Of a DNA stretch of 64,000 nt, positions 23,401-35,600 are shown one piece after another. Origin of the DNA: Zygnema cylindricum (taxonomy: Eukaryota > Streptophyta > Zygnematophyceae > Zygnematales > Zygnemataceae); contig JBBHKE010001577.1 in the NCBI GenBank assembly GCA_037447655.1, positions 421,545 to 485,544 of the forward strand. The letters are read 5' to 3'. Position 1 is the first letter of the stretch, and every line of letters starts with the position of its first letter. The notes beneath the pieces were generated by a model. That model saw only the letters and a list, made by a program, of their open reading frames with translations. It ran no database searches and was not told the origin of the DNA. A program made the position numbers and the translations under genes.

Positions 23401-26400
23401 CTTCGACTTCCACGGTACGAACTCCCAGAATGCTCCATGAATAAGAAACAAAAAACAACAAGACCGGTGCTATTAAAATGATCTTATCCTAGAAAGAGTT
23501 GAGCGATTCAGGAAATGAATCGTGGCCAGAACAACAAAAAACAAAGAATAAGTACCTCGTAAGACCCTCAAGCATGGCACCTTCAGCTTCTGCCACTCCA
23601 GCATCTCCTTCCTCTTCCCTCACTGCAAAATCATAGGGTTTTCCCTTTGAGTTTTCCAAAGCCTTTTTGAGTTTTCCACGATATTTTTAAGTCTTCCCGG
23701 GTCTTTCTGAGTTTTCCAGGGTTTTTATGGACCCAGTTAAACAATTTACTTCCTCTACTTTTCAGCATTGCAAGCCACTTGAGGTTTTTCAAGGCTCTAC
23801 CATTAAGTCCAAACAAGTACCTCCTATTGAAACACGAGCAATTGAAGTGTAGATACGAAGGAACCAAAGTCAATTGAAGTCAAAGAGAGAAAAAAAGTCA
23901 AAGCTTACCTGAGTCTACGCTTCTTCCAATCGCTGTTGCAACGAGTTGCTGGGTGCTCATAGGAACATATCTGAAAGAAGACAAAATCAGGAAGACAAGA
24001 TATGGACTCATTCCTCCTCCCGAAAACAGGTTCTGTTCAAAATATACAAGTCCTGGTAAAAAAAAGATACGGTAAAAACTAACATGATCAACATTTTAGT
24101 CAATACTAGGAAAAACAAAGCTGCAATTTGGGCTTACTCCAGCAATGAAGCGAGTTCCTTTGCCAGCTTCCAATTTGCCTCAGATGACTCTCCCACCACA
24201 TTAATCGAACAGCTTTTCAACATACTTCCAACACCTCTCCCAAGGGACGATGAAGCCTCGATGAGGTCCGGCCAATTAAGATCCTTATTCACTTTACGTA
24301 AGTTTATGACAATCTCCTCCTCGTCTAAAAACCTGACGTAGAAAAACAGTGGCGAATGCAAAACATGTATCAAAATGGAGTCTAAAGTCTAATGAAAGGG
24401 AGCCAAGGAGAAGGGGTTTTGATAGAGAATCTCTGCCTCGCAATCTCCCTCTTCACCTCCCCTCTTCCCCTTCATGCGAATGGTAACACATTTTACTCAG
24501 GTTTTGTAGCATAGTGAAGCCCACAAAAATTTCACCAGGGCATTTACAATAATTTTCTTTTATTTTATTAAATGTGACAGACAAACTCCCTTGACAACTA
24601 CACTGTGGATCGCTATTAGCGTTAATAACACTAGTTCACCGCCGTTCTTTTTCTGCGTCTGTACACAAATTGGTGAAAATACCTACTGTGTTTTCCTTTT
24701 TTGGTATCGTTAATTTGGTAAGTGGGTGGAAATCGCCACGTTGCTCGGACATGCATTAGAATAAAAAACACTGAAAGAAACCCCAGACTATATATCTCTT
24801 AACAAAAACAACGATTTTACGGTGAACCATAAGAACCAGGATTTTTGGTGGCTCAAAAAAAAATTTTTTTTGGCCGATTAATTTGAACAGCATGACTTGT
24901 TATTTACTTTAGAAAACAAGTTCTTTCAAATTGAACCATTTTTCAAAGGTACACCTGAAATTACAGCACTGTACCCTACGAGCATAGAAAAATACCTGTC
25001 ACACAAACTAGTATTCTAATGGTTGAACTAACGAAAGAAAATTTTGTCTTTGTCATATGAAATCCACGTTCATATAATAAATATATATCAATAGTTCCGT
25101 TTCAGACCATTTGGATGATGGGCAGAATACTTATAGAACTTTTCCAGAATAGCATTAAGAATTCAAAACCCGGGTTCTTACAATAGCGCCATTAAACAGA
25201 AGTCACATCAATGGATTGACAGAGAAAAGAGGAAAAAAAAAAGAAAAAGGGGAAAGGGGACAGGGAATTGACCCAAAATTCTCTGACTACCATTAAATAT
25301 GGCCCACACTTGTTACTAAGTCAACAACTTATCTTGTTAAGGGACAAACTAGCAAAACCCGTTTAGTACCAACTTAAGCTTATGTGAAACGCTTTAGTTT
25401 ATCTACATTACGAGAACTGTGCCGAAATTGGTGTGCTCTAACAATCGAAAAAAAACCCAAAATACTTGCTAACAAAACCGAGACTAATAGTGGTTAAGAG
25501 TGTAAAATTCCTCTCACCAGACAGTGTCAGAGGGGCTGACATTTGCATAGAGCGGATTGGCGACAAGGAGAGGGAGAAGGGCGTCTTCCGTGGCCAATGT
25601 AACAAGAAGAGAATCATCATAGGTATTTATAGCCAATTGGTTGCTTTGTAACCCATTTTTATTGCGGCCCAATGGGACTCTCACTTCCACACTGTCTCCT
25701 TCGTCCAAAAACTGCAACAAGCAACAGTGTCCCATCAAAATGTTTAAGGATTTTAAGACGGTTGCCTTCTTCACTTAAAAAAACGTGGAAGAAAGCATTT
25801 CAAAAAAAAAAAAAACTTTATGATCCACATTTGTTCCCAGCTTTCAAGATGGCTTGTCGCTAAAATAGGTTGTTAAAAAGAGCTCAGACCAATAGACGGG
25901 CCTCAATCAGTTATAACACAAAAATTGCGAGTCATACTTAAAGAGTCCAAAAAGAAAAAAAATGCTTTATACTGCATAACTTCAGAGCCGTTTTTGCCAA
26001 TAGCTAAGAGTATCCATTTTGCGAGACAATTTATGGCATATCTTCAAACTAACTTGAAACTGTAATAATCCAAGGAGACATTCACTAAAAGACAAAGTAC
26101 TTCAATATACCATAGTCCGAAAATGTGCAAACAGGGCATTACTGGCACGACCGTCCAACTCAGACCAATGCAAGTCGCCACAACACAGATCATTCCTGAA
26201 ATTGGAGGGGGAGGGGAAGGGGGAGAAAGGAGGGTGAAAAGGAGAAGGAGAGGGAGAGGGAGAGGGAAAGGGAGAAGGAGAGGGAGAGGGAGAGGGAGAG
26301 GGAGAGGGAGAGGGAGCCGGAAATGCTTTGTCATTTTCTTCCATAAACACTATGATCTATAAACCGTATTGAATCCTACAGAGCCTTCAATACTTAATAC

Positions 26401-27603
26401 TTTTAACCTGCTTGTATTCATTTTATTTACTAAAATATCCATTGTGCCAAAATGAATACAGGCTAGGTGAAAGCTTTGTCAAAAACGATAAAGCAGAAAG
26501 GGATTGGCATATGAAATGCGTTGCATTCCGAAAGATGTAGCCTTCCAACAGACTTTACATTAAATTCGACAGCTTTGAAAATTGTCAATGATGGAAATGA
26601 GACACAAATGGAAACGCGTGAATGACGCCAGAAATCAAAGTTGGGAACTTGGCTGTTTGTTTCCAGTGGGCTTCCCTCTATACAAGGAACCTATAAGAAA
26701 GCCTAAGAGTTTGTTTCCACGCCTGACGTTCAATGAGGGCATTCGTGCAATGAGATAAACTCATCAAGAAAAGTTAAGGAGCGAAAAGAATTTTTTCAAT
26801 TTAACCGTAATTCAAGACATTGATGTCGACCTTTGAGCTGAAAAAAAGCAAAGCAAAGTAAGTGCAATTGTATACGATGAAAACAAAAATATTACCGGAA
26901 AAATTGCGCTAACAAAAAGAAATCAACAAAAAATCCACTACATGCTCATGAGTCTATAAAGTCTTAACATTGTTGTAGCTCATAAAAACAGCACTTGACA
27001 GTGCCATTTGTCAAATTTTCAACCAGAGTTGGGAATCCGTATGAAAAAATTTGCAAGGGACATGTGTGCACACTCCGTGTGTCGCTATTAGCGTCAATGT
27101 CTTTTTCGGCGTTTAAACACATTTTTCTCCATGCACACTTGTCAGATTAACAATCCGACGGTTGCGATGGAAAGGTAAGATTATTACCTTCCGATTGGCA
27201 CTCTTCAAATGAAAATCAAAAACATGTGCACGGAAAAAAATGATTTAAATGCGGAGAAAAAACCAATAAAGCAATCATGTTGAATATCTCAAAATAAATC
27301 AACAACTTCACATACCTCAAATGCCTGAGGTAAAGCTTCTTTTTCCACTGTTGCATTTGCAGCAATACACCGCTTTAATCTGCAGCTCTCCGCCGTTCTC
27401 ACATCTAAAATGAACTGTTGTGGTCTCACAATAGGGAAGCTTTGACCTAATTTTGTTCGAGTCATCCGCTGACTGCATTGCTGCGGAAAAAAAGCAAAAG
27501 AAGAGCTCCCGGAGTCTGACTGCAAGCGGAGCTCTGAGCGCAAAGCGACAAGAGACTTGCCAGTGGCACGAATGGCAGATGAGAAAGCGACAGCCGTCTC
27601 CAT
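20427..27603 (-). CDS. SKL2: Probable inactive shikimate kinase-like protein 2, chloroplastic (SKL2)
   Basis: Plant plastid protein joining a CS/p23-like domain to a shikimate-kinase-like fold; its role is not settled. Eight exons: 27603-27316, 25711-25518, 24332-24138, 23970-23909, 23622-23556, 22299-22175, 21463-21275, 20518-20427. Phases close, giving about 403 residues against 387 in Arabidopsis. Residues 1-95 form an Arg/Ser-rich transit peptide. The CS-like part has VEVRVPLGRNKNG, LAINTYDDSLLVTL and LNWPDL. The kinase-like part has SINVVGESSEANWKLAKEL where a kinase P-loop GKS/T would be, then YVPMSTQQL, LTSNVRCVVGSM, LHSGVTVYLES. The C-terminal part has ADVRIRTELPG and ends LYLRLGCRGDWPE. 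No Walker A Lys is visible, so it should not be a shikimate kinase. The intron between exons 5 and 6 holds the assembly gap. Divergent from RTF2. Confidence 0.93.
20941..20965. repeat. Perfect 12-bp inverted repeat in SKL2 intron
   Basis: AAAATGGATCGA and TCGATCCATTTT flank one T. It lies in the last intron of SKL2 and could form a tight hairpin in the transcript or DNA. Confidence 0.85.
22610..23370. other. Assembly gap (761 Ns)
   Basis: All bases are N. It falls wholly within the SKL2 intron between exons 5 and 6, so no SKL2 coding sequence need be missing. Open frames drawn across it are meaningless. Confidence 1.
24601..24824. mobile_element. TA-flanked MITE copy 5
   Basis: After TA at 24599-24600 comes CACTGTGGATCGCTATTAG. 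The right end is ACGATTTTACGGTG at 24824, followed by AA rather than TA. It lies in SKL2 intron 2. Confidence 0.65.
26205..26312. repeat. (GAGAGG)n purine tract
   Basis: GGGAGAGGGAGAGGGAGA units in SKL2 intron 1, read as CCCTCT on the gene strand. Confidence 0.9.
27071..27285. mobile_element. TA-flanked MITE copy 6 (subfamily A, degraded)
   Basis: The left part has GTGTCGCTATTAGCGTCAATG, and the inside has the subfamily A motif TCCATGCACACTTGTC plus its inverted partner near 27225. The right end is eroded. It lies just inside SKL2 intron 1, next to exon 1. Confidence 0.55.
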
Positions 27604-27685
27604 GGCTCAAAAGGAGCCTCCTTAGAAAGTGATTCAAACGCGTTTGGAAAATTTTTTAGCTTATAGTCAAGACTAATATGTGAGA

Positions 27686-27692
27686 CTTTATA
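27686..27692 (-). promoter_or_regulatory. Possible TATA box of SKL2
   Basis: TATAAAG on the minus strand, 83 bp before the SKL2 start codon. The position suits a core promoter. There is no transcript evidence. Confidence 0.35.
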
Positions 27693-27889
27693 CTATAGGG
27701 AAGTTATCCAAAACGAGGAGACTGTACGGAGTATGTACGAAAAACTGGGAACTACAGCATGGAAAAGTGACTTTAAACGCGTTTGTAACTTCAACTTTTT
27801 GGTTTTTGGTAGGAAAGCTATCCGACACGAGAATACTGTACGGAGTATGTATAAAAATTTTAAAACTAAAGAGCCACTCTAGTAAAGTA

Positions 27890-28114
27890 CACTGTGTATT
27901 GCTATTAGTGTTGATAATTCTTCCGCCAATCAAAACATCATTTCTCCGTACACATCTGTCCGATTTCCAATTTGAGACCGCCCGTCGGGAGCTGAGAATC
28001 TTACCTTACAATCTCAGCCGTCAGATCCACAATCCGACATGTGTGTATGGAGAAAAGTTGCTTTAGGAGACCAAAAAAACTTAAAAACATTAACGCTAAT
28101 GGCGATTCACGGTG
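27890..28114. mobile_element. TA-flanked MITE copy 7 (subfamily A)
   Basis: Starts after TA at 27888-27889 with CACTGTGTATTGCTATTAG and ends GGCGATTCACGGTG, followed by TG. The inside pairs TCTCCGTACACATCTGTCCG with CGGACAGATG-like sequence near 28040. It sits in the shared SKL2/RTF2 promoter interval. Confidence 0.75.
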
Positions 28115-28412
28115 TGCACCTTTCCATCGTCGCAATTTTGTGCTCGGATCGGGTTGGGTAAACTCTAGTTCGAATGGCTGTTTTCCTGACCGAAAAATCA
28201 TAGATTACAGCAAGTAGTACCCCTCATTAGTTAAATGGCTCATATGAGCCACGTGACAGTACACGATTTAGTGCAGCTAGTTCTAATACAGCGCTAACCG
28301 TACACTGCACTTTACTCTACTGTCGTGTACATTAGTGTACTTTATTGAATTGTACTATAAAACACTCCTGTACCACTGGAGTGTACATAGATGTACTGTT
28401 TCGTACACCTTG

Positions 28413-28420
28413 TATAAATA
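28413..28420 (+). promoter_or_regulatory. Possible TATA box of RTF2
   Basis: TATAAATA 120 bp upstream of the RTF2 start codon, directly after a GTAC-rich stretch. Position and sequence fit a plant core promoter; this is inference. Confidence 0.4.
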
Positions 28421-28539
28421 ATTCCTTAACACCTTCAAATCGATGCAAGTTTCCTCCCTCCTTCCATCTTCCCTTTTCCTCCTTTACTCTCCTCCCTCGT
28501 TCTCCCGCTGTTGAAGCCATCGCCATCCGTACGGCCGCC

Positions 28540-30834
28540 ATGCAGCTCTTCGTTCGGCGGCCCTGGGGCGGTCTGCAGGCTCTCACCGTGCAACCTACAG
28601 ACACCATTTCCCATGTCAAACGTGCTGCTCTCGACAGCTGTCACGACTTGAGGACTATTAACCTTTTAGCTGACGGTCACTCATATCCGTCATGGCGCCC
28701 GCCACCTCCCTGACGCCTCCTCCCTCTTATCGTGTGGAATCCTCGGAGGTGAGACTCTTGACATGGCTCTCCCTCTCCGAGGAGGGGGAGGAGACGGTGG
28801 TGCCACGGGAGCTGAGTCCCGAGACTGTTATCTCTCGATGTATTTGGACCGGAAACCGGACAAGGTGGATCCGCAGGAGGCTCGTCTGGCCCGGTGGGCC
28901 CAGTGCAGGCTCTCTGGGTTGCCACTAAGTCCCCCTTGTGCCGTGGATCTTCTCGGGAATCTTTTCAATAAGGAGGCCGTAGTACAGTCTCTTGTTAGTA
29001 AGACAGTCCCTCTCGGGTTAAGTCATTTAAGAGGTTTGCGAGACATCGTGACGATTCATTTGACGGACAATCCGGCTTCGACAAAGAAGAATAATCATGA
29101 CTGTCAAGTGAGCAGGTGGGTTTGAGATTCAAAAAGGGAAAAAGGAGAAGGGTTTTGTTTATTTAGGGTTTTCTTTGTTTAGGGTTTTCTTTGTTTAGGG
29201 TTTGGTTGGTGTGATGCGTCGATGAAATTTCGGTGAAATGATTTTTAGAACACTAGGGTTTTCTATCTAGTTGGATCTTGAGGGGAACCATGCTTAACAT
29301 TTGCGAACTAAATTCGTTTGTAGATTGTTACTAGTTACCTAAACAACTTCAACTAGTATGAACCATGGGTTAAATGTTTGGAAACATTGAAAACGCTATA
29401 TGTGGTTACCCATACTATTATATGGTATAATACGCGTACAAAACTGGGCAACCACATACATCATTTTCAATTGTTTTCACACATGAACCATGGCATGTAC
29501 CCATGCGGTTCTTCCACCTGGGCTTTGCCAAATTTCAAGCCAAGTCAAGTCTACTTGAAAGGCTTTTGCATATCGAGTTATAATTGTCTTTTGGTCTTCT
29601 CAAGGTTAAAATACAAAATTCGGGGAAAAAGTGACATGTAAGGGTTTTCTAGGGTTTCTTTTAGGGTTTTTTAGGAGTTAGGGTGTTTTAGGTTTTCTTA
29701 TGCATCTGTTTAAGGGAAGGAATTCAGCAATGTGATTAGGTTGAGGAGGAGGTAGAAAGGGTAGGAAATACAAAAATGTGCTGGACCTTTTCTGGTTGAC
29801 TATGGTTGAAACTCCAGTGTGAAACCGCAGTATGAAAGGTTATAATCAAGAATTTCGATTGTTGAGGCATATTGTATTTCAGAAATAATGGAATGTACAG
29901 AAGCTTCTTTTGCATGTGTCAAATATTTGAACATAATTTGGTAAAATTAAATATTTGCTTCTCTCTGTCAAATTTGTGAAAGGTGTGACACGTGAGTTGA
30001 TAGCAGGAAAGTCTCATCACCATCTTCTGCGGACTCTGCCACAAGTGGCTGGTTTGATGTCCCCACTGCTTTCATGTCATGCTTGTCATTATCATCCTTT
30101 TTCCTTATGAATATGTTCGATTTTATGAATCTGTTCGATGAACTTTTGCTAATGTATCTCTGATCGATTTATTTTGTGATTTTGTCACCAGGTTCCACTG
30201 CCCAATCACGGGTCAGGAATTCAACGGCCTCTTTAAGTTTTATGCACTTCGAAGCTGTGGACATGTACTTAGTGCTCGCGCCTTAAGAGAAGTACAATCT
30301 TCGGCGTGTCTTGTCTGTCACACATCTTTTAAGGAGGAAGATAAGATACTTATAAATGGCACAGATGAAGAGGTAGAAGCGATGCGAGTGCGTATGGAGG
30401 AGGAACGAGCCAAATCAAAACCAAAGGGATCCAAGAAGGAAAGAAAAGCTGAAAAAAGAGTCGAGAAAGATCAAGGTGGGATGGAGGAATCGTCAGGAAT
30501 GTCAAATCAAACGCAAAAAGGAGTCTCTCCATCTTCTTTACAAGCAAAGGTTCTATTGAATGTGGAAGCTCATGTGGGTAGCAAGAGAGCAGCAACTGTT
30601 GCGAAAGTTTCAAATAATGGAGCCCATGTATCATGTAAAGAGGGAGAGGTTTTAGAGTCTTCTCATAGGCCAAAAGGGTCAGACAGAGTGGAGGAACGAA
30701 AACGGTACAAGGCCGGGGCTCATGTGCCAGCTGGCGCAACAAAGTCTGTCTATGCATCACTTTTTGTATCTTCCAGGAAGGAACCGATTCAGGAGACTTT
30801 TATGTGCAGAAATTTACCTCTAGGTCGAAATTAA
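28540..30834 (+). CDS. RTF2: Replication termination factor 2 (RTF2-domain protein)
   Basis: RTF2 acts in the nucleus, at stalled replication forks and in splicing, depending on the organism. Two exons, 28540-29115 and 30192-30834, about 405 residues. The N-terminus is ubiquitin-like (MQLFVRRPWGGLQALTVQP ... LDMALPLRGG). Then come the plant signature GGGGDGGATGAESRDCYL, KPDKVDPQEARLARW, the first RING-like half CAVDLLGNLFNKEAVV, and in exon 2 FHCPITGQEFNG, RSCGHVLSARALREV, CLVCH and ILINGTDEEVEAMR. A Lys/Glu-rich tail ends NLPLGRN. AG|GTGGGT splices to G at 30192 to rebuild SR-FHCPI. Exon 1 has an apparent +1 frameshift between 28670 and 28711, in the ubiquitin-like part; dropping one C from CCC at 28698-28700 restores the frame and the splice phase. 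Divergent from SKL2, convergent with PAI. Confidence 0.92.
29162..29204. repeat. TTTAGGG (telo-box) tandem in RTF2 intron
   Basis: Three TTTAGGGTTTTCTTTG-type units at a 16-bp spacing (29162, 29178, 29194), about 45 bp into the RTF2 intron. More AGGGTTTT motifs follow at 29641-29690. TTTAGGG is the plant telomere unit, and single copies near promoters are known as telo-boxes in replication and translation genes. Confidence 0.8.
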
Positions 30835-32661
30835 GTCCGGAAAGTCAACTTTTGTACATATTGTTTGTAAGAAAGAATAATTTTTGTTTTTTCTAATTGA
30901 GTTTTTTGGCGGATAGTCATGATCATGAATCTGCACTGTTGTTTAACGTTTACCAGACCGGTTTTTGTTAGGATTAAGAGTTTATTCTGGTTTTTATTGC
31001 TGTGATAAATCATATGATTGTGTCAGTTTAGAGGTAGAATGACATTTTTTTGTCCTTCTAGCTTGAGATTATTGACATATATTAAGTCTGAAGATGATTT
31101 GTAATATGCTTTTTAGCTGCACAGGTATAGTATTGAGATATATTTTGCAACTAACTTTGTACTTCTGTAGGAAGGCTGTAATCCTACATGTTTACATTTA
31201 TATTCCTTGCTTGACATTTAAGGCATGTTCTGGGACTTAGAGGATACTATTGTAACGTGGTTCAGTGTTACTGTATTCATAGAAAGTATTTTTTTTCTTG
31301 TCCTCAACAATCTTGGCTCTTTGTAAATCCATTTTGATTACAATGAATACTTGTGAGATTTAAAACACGGGCTTTTCTAAATTGCACATTTTTGGCCCAG
31401 AATTGTGTATTTGTTTCTTCACACTTAAAAAAGTAAATATATTTGGATTTTGATAAGACATGGACACTGTTAATAGCTAACAATTGGAAAATTGCTGTAT
31501 AAGCATGAAAATGAATTTAAAATCTAAAAAAAACCAAAATAGTTTTGTGAAGTCTCCAAATGTTGAAACCACACAGCCTGAAAGAACGTTTCACAGTATT
31601 GGGTACTTCGTATCTCGATAAATATTGATATATCAAAAATATTGAGCAGAGAGTGGGCCCAATATATCGCTCCGGGACCAACAAAAATTATCACGATAAT
31701 AGGTTGGTGGGTGAGGCTCCCTACAAGGTGTAGTGCCAAAATAAAGTTCGAAGAAAGTACGGAAGTAGCGCAAAGGGGGGCTTTTAAAAAAAAATGGCAA
31801 TCCATTCCATACCAGCATACGGAGGTATCACAATAGTTATCGATTCGACAACCTATCGTGATATATCCTAAATTTGCTGCGATATTAGCATTATGGGTAT
31901 TAACCATGCAGATAAGTCACTACCACATTCGCAAGGTACCATTTTTCCTTAAAAGAGTTTGTCCAAGAAGACAAATATTGCGACAAGTTTCTGATTTCTC
32001 TGATACCCACTAGGGAACTAAAAAATCTAGTTTTGTCATCCGAGTCCCCTATTTCCCAAAAACCTTAAAAACACCTTTTCTTTCCTTTGCCCGTAATTCC
32101 ATGTAATTTAACCGAGTCCTCTATTTAAAATAGTTCAAGATCTACAAAGCGTTGTTTAGAGAGTCGAAATGCACAATCATATTATCTCTTTGACCTATCC
32201 TAGCGAGAAACCTCTTTCACTTTTATCAAATCAACTTGAAATGGATTGCTAAGACACAATTCTAACAAAACAAACAGAAGTACCTTTGTACGTTCGACAA
32301 ACTGATACGAAGCTTCAGCTTTTCCAATGCACCAATTTATTTTGAATTGCATTTGTCTATACCTGTGCAAGAGTTCCCACTGATAGCCACACATTTGGGT
32401 GTCAATGGTAAAGAAAATATTTGATTTTAGGATCCTCGGGTTTCAATCGTCCTCGTTTTAGGACCAAAAAATGGTTCATATTGAAGTTCTCCATATGTGA
32501 AGTTAAAGATAACCTCTAAGATGCCTAACCGATTGACCACAACTCCGTCGATGGACATAAGGTGATTATTTCAATTTTGATTTCCCAAGGAATCATGGTG
32601 AACATGCCATCTTTTAAGGAAACATAAAAGGAAAAGTGTTTGTGATCAAGTCTCCACAAAT
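30835..32661. other. Convergent 3' region between RTF2 and PAI
   Basis: No gene is seen. The stretch at about 31590-31880 is rich in ATCGATA/TATCGTGATA motifs that partly pair with each other, similar to 45955-46130 and 59185-59235. It is probably a decayed transposon. Confidence 0.5.
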
Positions 32662-35600
32662 TCACGAGTGAACATGGTTGGATGCAGAGACCGCTTCAGA
32701 AATAAACGAGGCCACCATTTGTGGATCTTTCTTTATTTTGTCCGATGTTGTGACACCGCTTGAGACATCCACCCCTGTTGGCCATAAAAACCCAACTGCT
32801 TCCGCAACATTACTAGGGTTCAAACCGCCTGCGAGAATCCATCCTTTGCTACTTGCTTCATAGGGAACTTGTAGATTTTCCCAGTCAAACTTCTCTCCAC
32901 TGCCCAAAACCAAGAAAAATTAACAGCAGGCATATCAACACCACAAGACATATTTCTCTTATACATATTTCTCTAATAGATTTCTCCACATATCTCCACA
33001 CTTCACCACCTATTTTTACCGAGATTATACAAAAAGTATGTTGATGACTTTGCAATTTGATACCATAAATGCATATGACCGGCCAAATGCTGAAACCGGT
33101 GTCATAAGGCTGCTACGTGCTGCAAAGAAATCGCAAACATTAAAGCTAGACATTTCTTGTCAAAAACACAAAGTGGACTTATAGCTCCTAGATTAATACT
33201 CGTCATGTAGGGAGCAACAAACCTTCCCCCTTGAAGTCCATCCACAAGAACCCACTCGACTCGATCTCCATTTTCACGCAACGAAGGCAGAGGTGTTTGA
33301 ATCTCGCCATTCGCATTTGCATGTAAAACATAAATAATTTGAAGGCTAGAAGGAAGTTGTGGTACGGCCAGCCTTGCATTATCTCCGTGGAGCTATATAC
33401 CATCCATTTGACAACCACATTTTAAGGAGGAATAAGCACAAATTGTGCCGAATTCAGAAAAAAATAAAACTTAAAAAAGAGAACGGAGAGACGGAGTACA
33501 GAGAAACAGAGAAAATCAGAGAAACTGTTAAAAGAGAAAAACAGAGAAAACCTTCACAGAGAAAAATAAGCGTACAGGCGAGCTGCCAATGGCATTGCAA
33601 GAGTTTTTTGGGCACGCAATAAGCACTAGACGACAAATAATAAGGCTGGTGAACAACAAGCCCAGAGGTTAAAGTCTGGTTGGAAACAACAAGAATCCTT
33701 TATGCATGAAAGAAATAGTGCCAATTGAATTGGGGGCTTTACAATCAAGCAATCAAACAATGTCGGTAATATGGAACTATAAAGCCCATTGCTATTAGAG
33801 CTGGTAAAGTATCACGTTAACACTACATTAAAATTAACTACACCAAATTATGTTTTGCCATGTGGCTCATCATGGAGGCATATAACTGAATAATGTTATT
33901 GCCACTAATTTATGATTTTGGTTCAAAAAATACACTCAGTAGAATTAAAGTGATTAAGTCTAATAGCGATGGGCAGTGTACTGCAGCTGAAATTGCATGA
34001 ATTGGCCACAATTCTCACTGTCCATTAATGAAGGTGATGGCATTACTACATTGACTTACCTCAGTATAGAGAAAAAAAGGTTAAACTGATAAACTGACAA
34101 TATTAAAAAAGGAAACAAAACACACTCTCTGGCACCTGGAACAGCCATGGTCCAAACATTGGTGGTGACACAAAGAGTTCATTATTTTTAACACCAGTGT
34201 CTCTGGCCCATGAAGTCAGCTGTGGGTATCTTACAATATTCGAACATACAAGTATGTGACCTTTTGTATGCACCGGCCATCGCTATTAGAGTTCAAGAAT
34301 TATTAGCGTTAACACTGTATGAAAATTAACTACACTGTTGTGGGCCACACTTAGCAGCATTACCAACACTAATTTGTAAATTTGGGACCAAAAAACACTT
34401 ACTCAAATTAGAGTGACTAACTCTGATGGCGATGGGTAATGTAGCATACGGTATGACTAAAAATAACATTACCACTCGTAGCATATTCTCATGTCTTCGC
34501 AAAACATTTTTGTTTGCATTCCTACACAATAGTGTTGTCAGCTTTCGGAGCAGCTTCTACAGTAATAAGCATGCACTATATCCACCACCAAGAACCATAC
34601 TTACAAATGTGAGGCATTTTCTCTCAATGGACTTTGATAACTCAAATCCATAATGTGTACAATCCATGAGAGCTCTTAAAAAAAAAACGTCAACGATCCC
34701 AAACTCCAGCAAAAAAATAAGTAAGTGTGTATCATGCCAATTCATAATTACACACGTCACCGGATTTGGCACGAACTGTATGCAGTTGTTAAATATAGTA
34801 ATGACAATGCTAAAAAAACATGGTTTAATTCTGGTAAGAACATTAACTTCATAATCTATTCCAATACTTTGGGACGTAGTGGTCAGGATGTTCAATACTA
34901 AAAATCCATTCATCATTTTTTTATGAAAATCCTTCTAAAGCAAATCATAACGTGGTCCTACGACAGCTTCATGCATGTCAAGTTGGTGATATATGATAAA
35001 AGTGTCATTTGAGAAAAAAATAGCAATTGATTCTTGACTGTTTATCACTTGACAAAAGGAGCTGCATAGAAATGTGGTGAATTTCAAACATCTTGTTTTT
35101 TTTTTTTTCTTTCCCTTACACTTCCGATTGGTGGTTTCCAGACGAAAATCGAACGTGTTCACGTTAATTCTGTTTGTTAGAATAGGCTACACTAGAATAT
35201 GTTTCTGCAACGTGGTTTATTTTGGGCAATTATAATTTATGATTTCAAGTAAAAAAACACTACCTGGAATTAAAGTGATTAACCTAATAGTTATACACAG
35301 TGTAACTTCCAAAACATTACCTGAGCAAAAGAAATCCCCGTGGCTTCACAACTCTCCATTATGGCCTCTGCAGTTTCGTCCACAAAGACGCCTACATGCT
35401 CTGCGCCGCCTTCTCGAGCAGCCATGGCTATTTCTGCCGCCATGGATAGAGACACGGAGCGCTTGGAATGGGGCCACAGAATGGATCCAATGAAGTGAGC
35501 TCCCGCTCTGGCAGCAAGAGCGGCATCTTCTGGATTAGTGACACCACAAATCTTCACAAGTGGTTTGTTTGACGACGTATTTGTATGTTTTTTAAGAGTG

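Larger units (their letters stand above)
27604..28539. other. Divergent promoter region of SKL2 and RTF2
   Basis: The two genes start 936 bp apart and point away from each other. The interval holds a MITE copy, a TATA-like box on each side, and a cluster of GTAC-containing motifs at about 28245-28410. Nothing coding is seen. Confidence 0.65.

Noticed and set aside
23371-23432. Possible extra SKL2 exon reading VRTVEVEDGEVVEEGEG next to the gap
   Set aside because: It has an acceptor-like site and an allowed phase, but direct splicing from 23556 to 22299 gives LTSNVRCVVGSM, which matches the family without an insert.
22498-23481. Open frames spanning the N gap
   Set aside because: Frame length comes from Ns, which cannot contain stop codons.
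26102-26200. Possible SKL2 exon reading DLHWSELDGRASNALF
   Set aside because: An acceptor and donor are present, but in the phase set by exon 1 it meets a stop at once, and SKL2 exon 1 joins exon 2 directly in phase.
30382-30760. 136-residue minus-strand frame opposite RTF2 exon 2
   Set aside because: Antisense shadow of the Lys/Glu-rich RTF2 tail.
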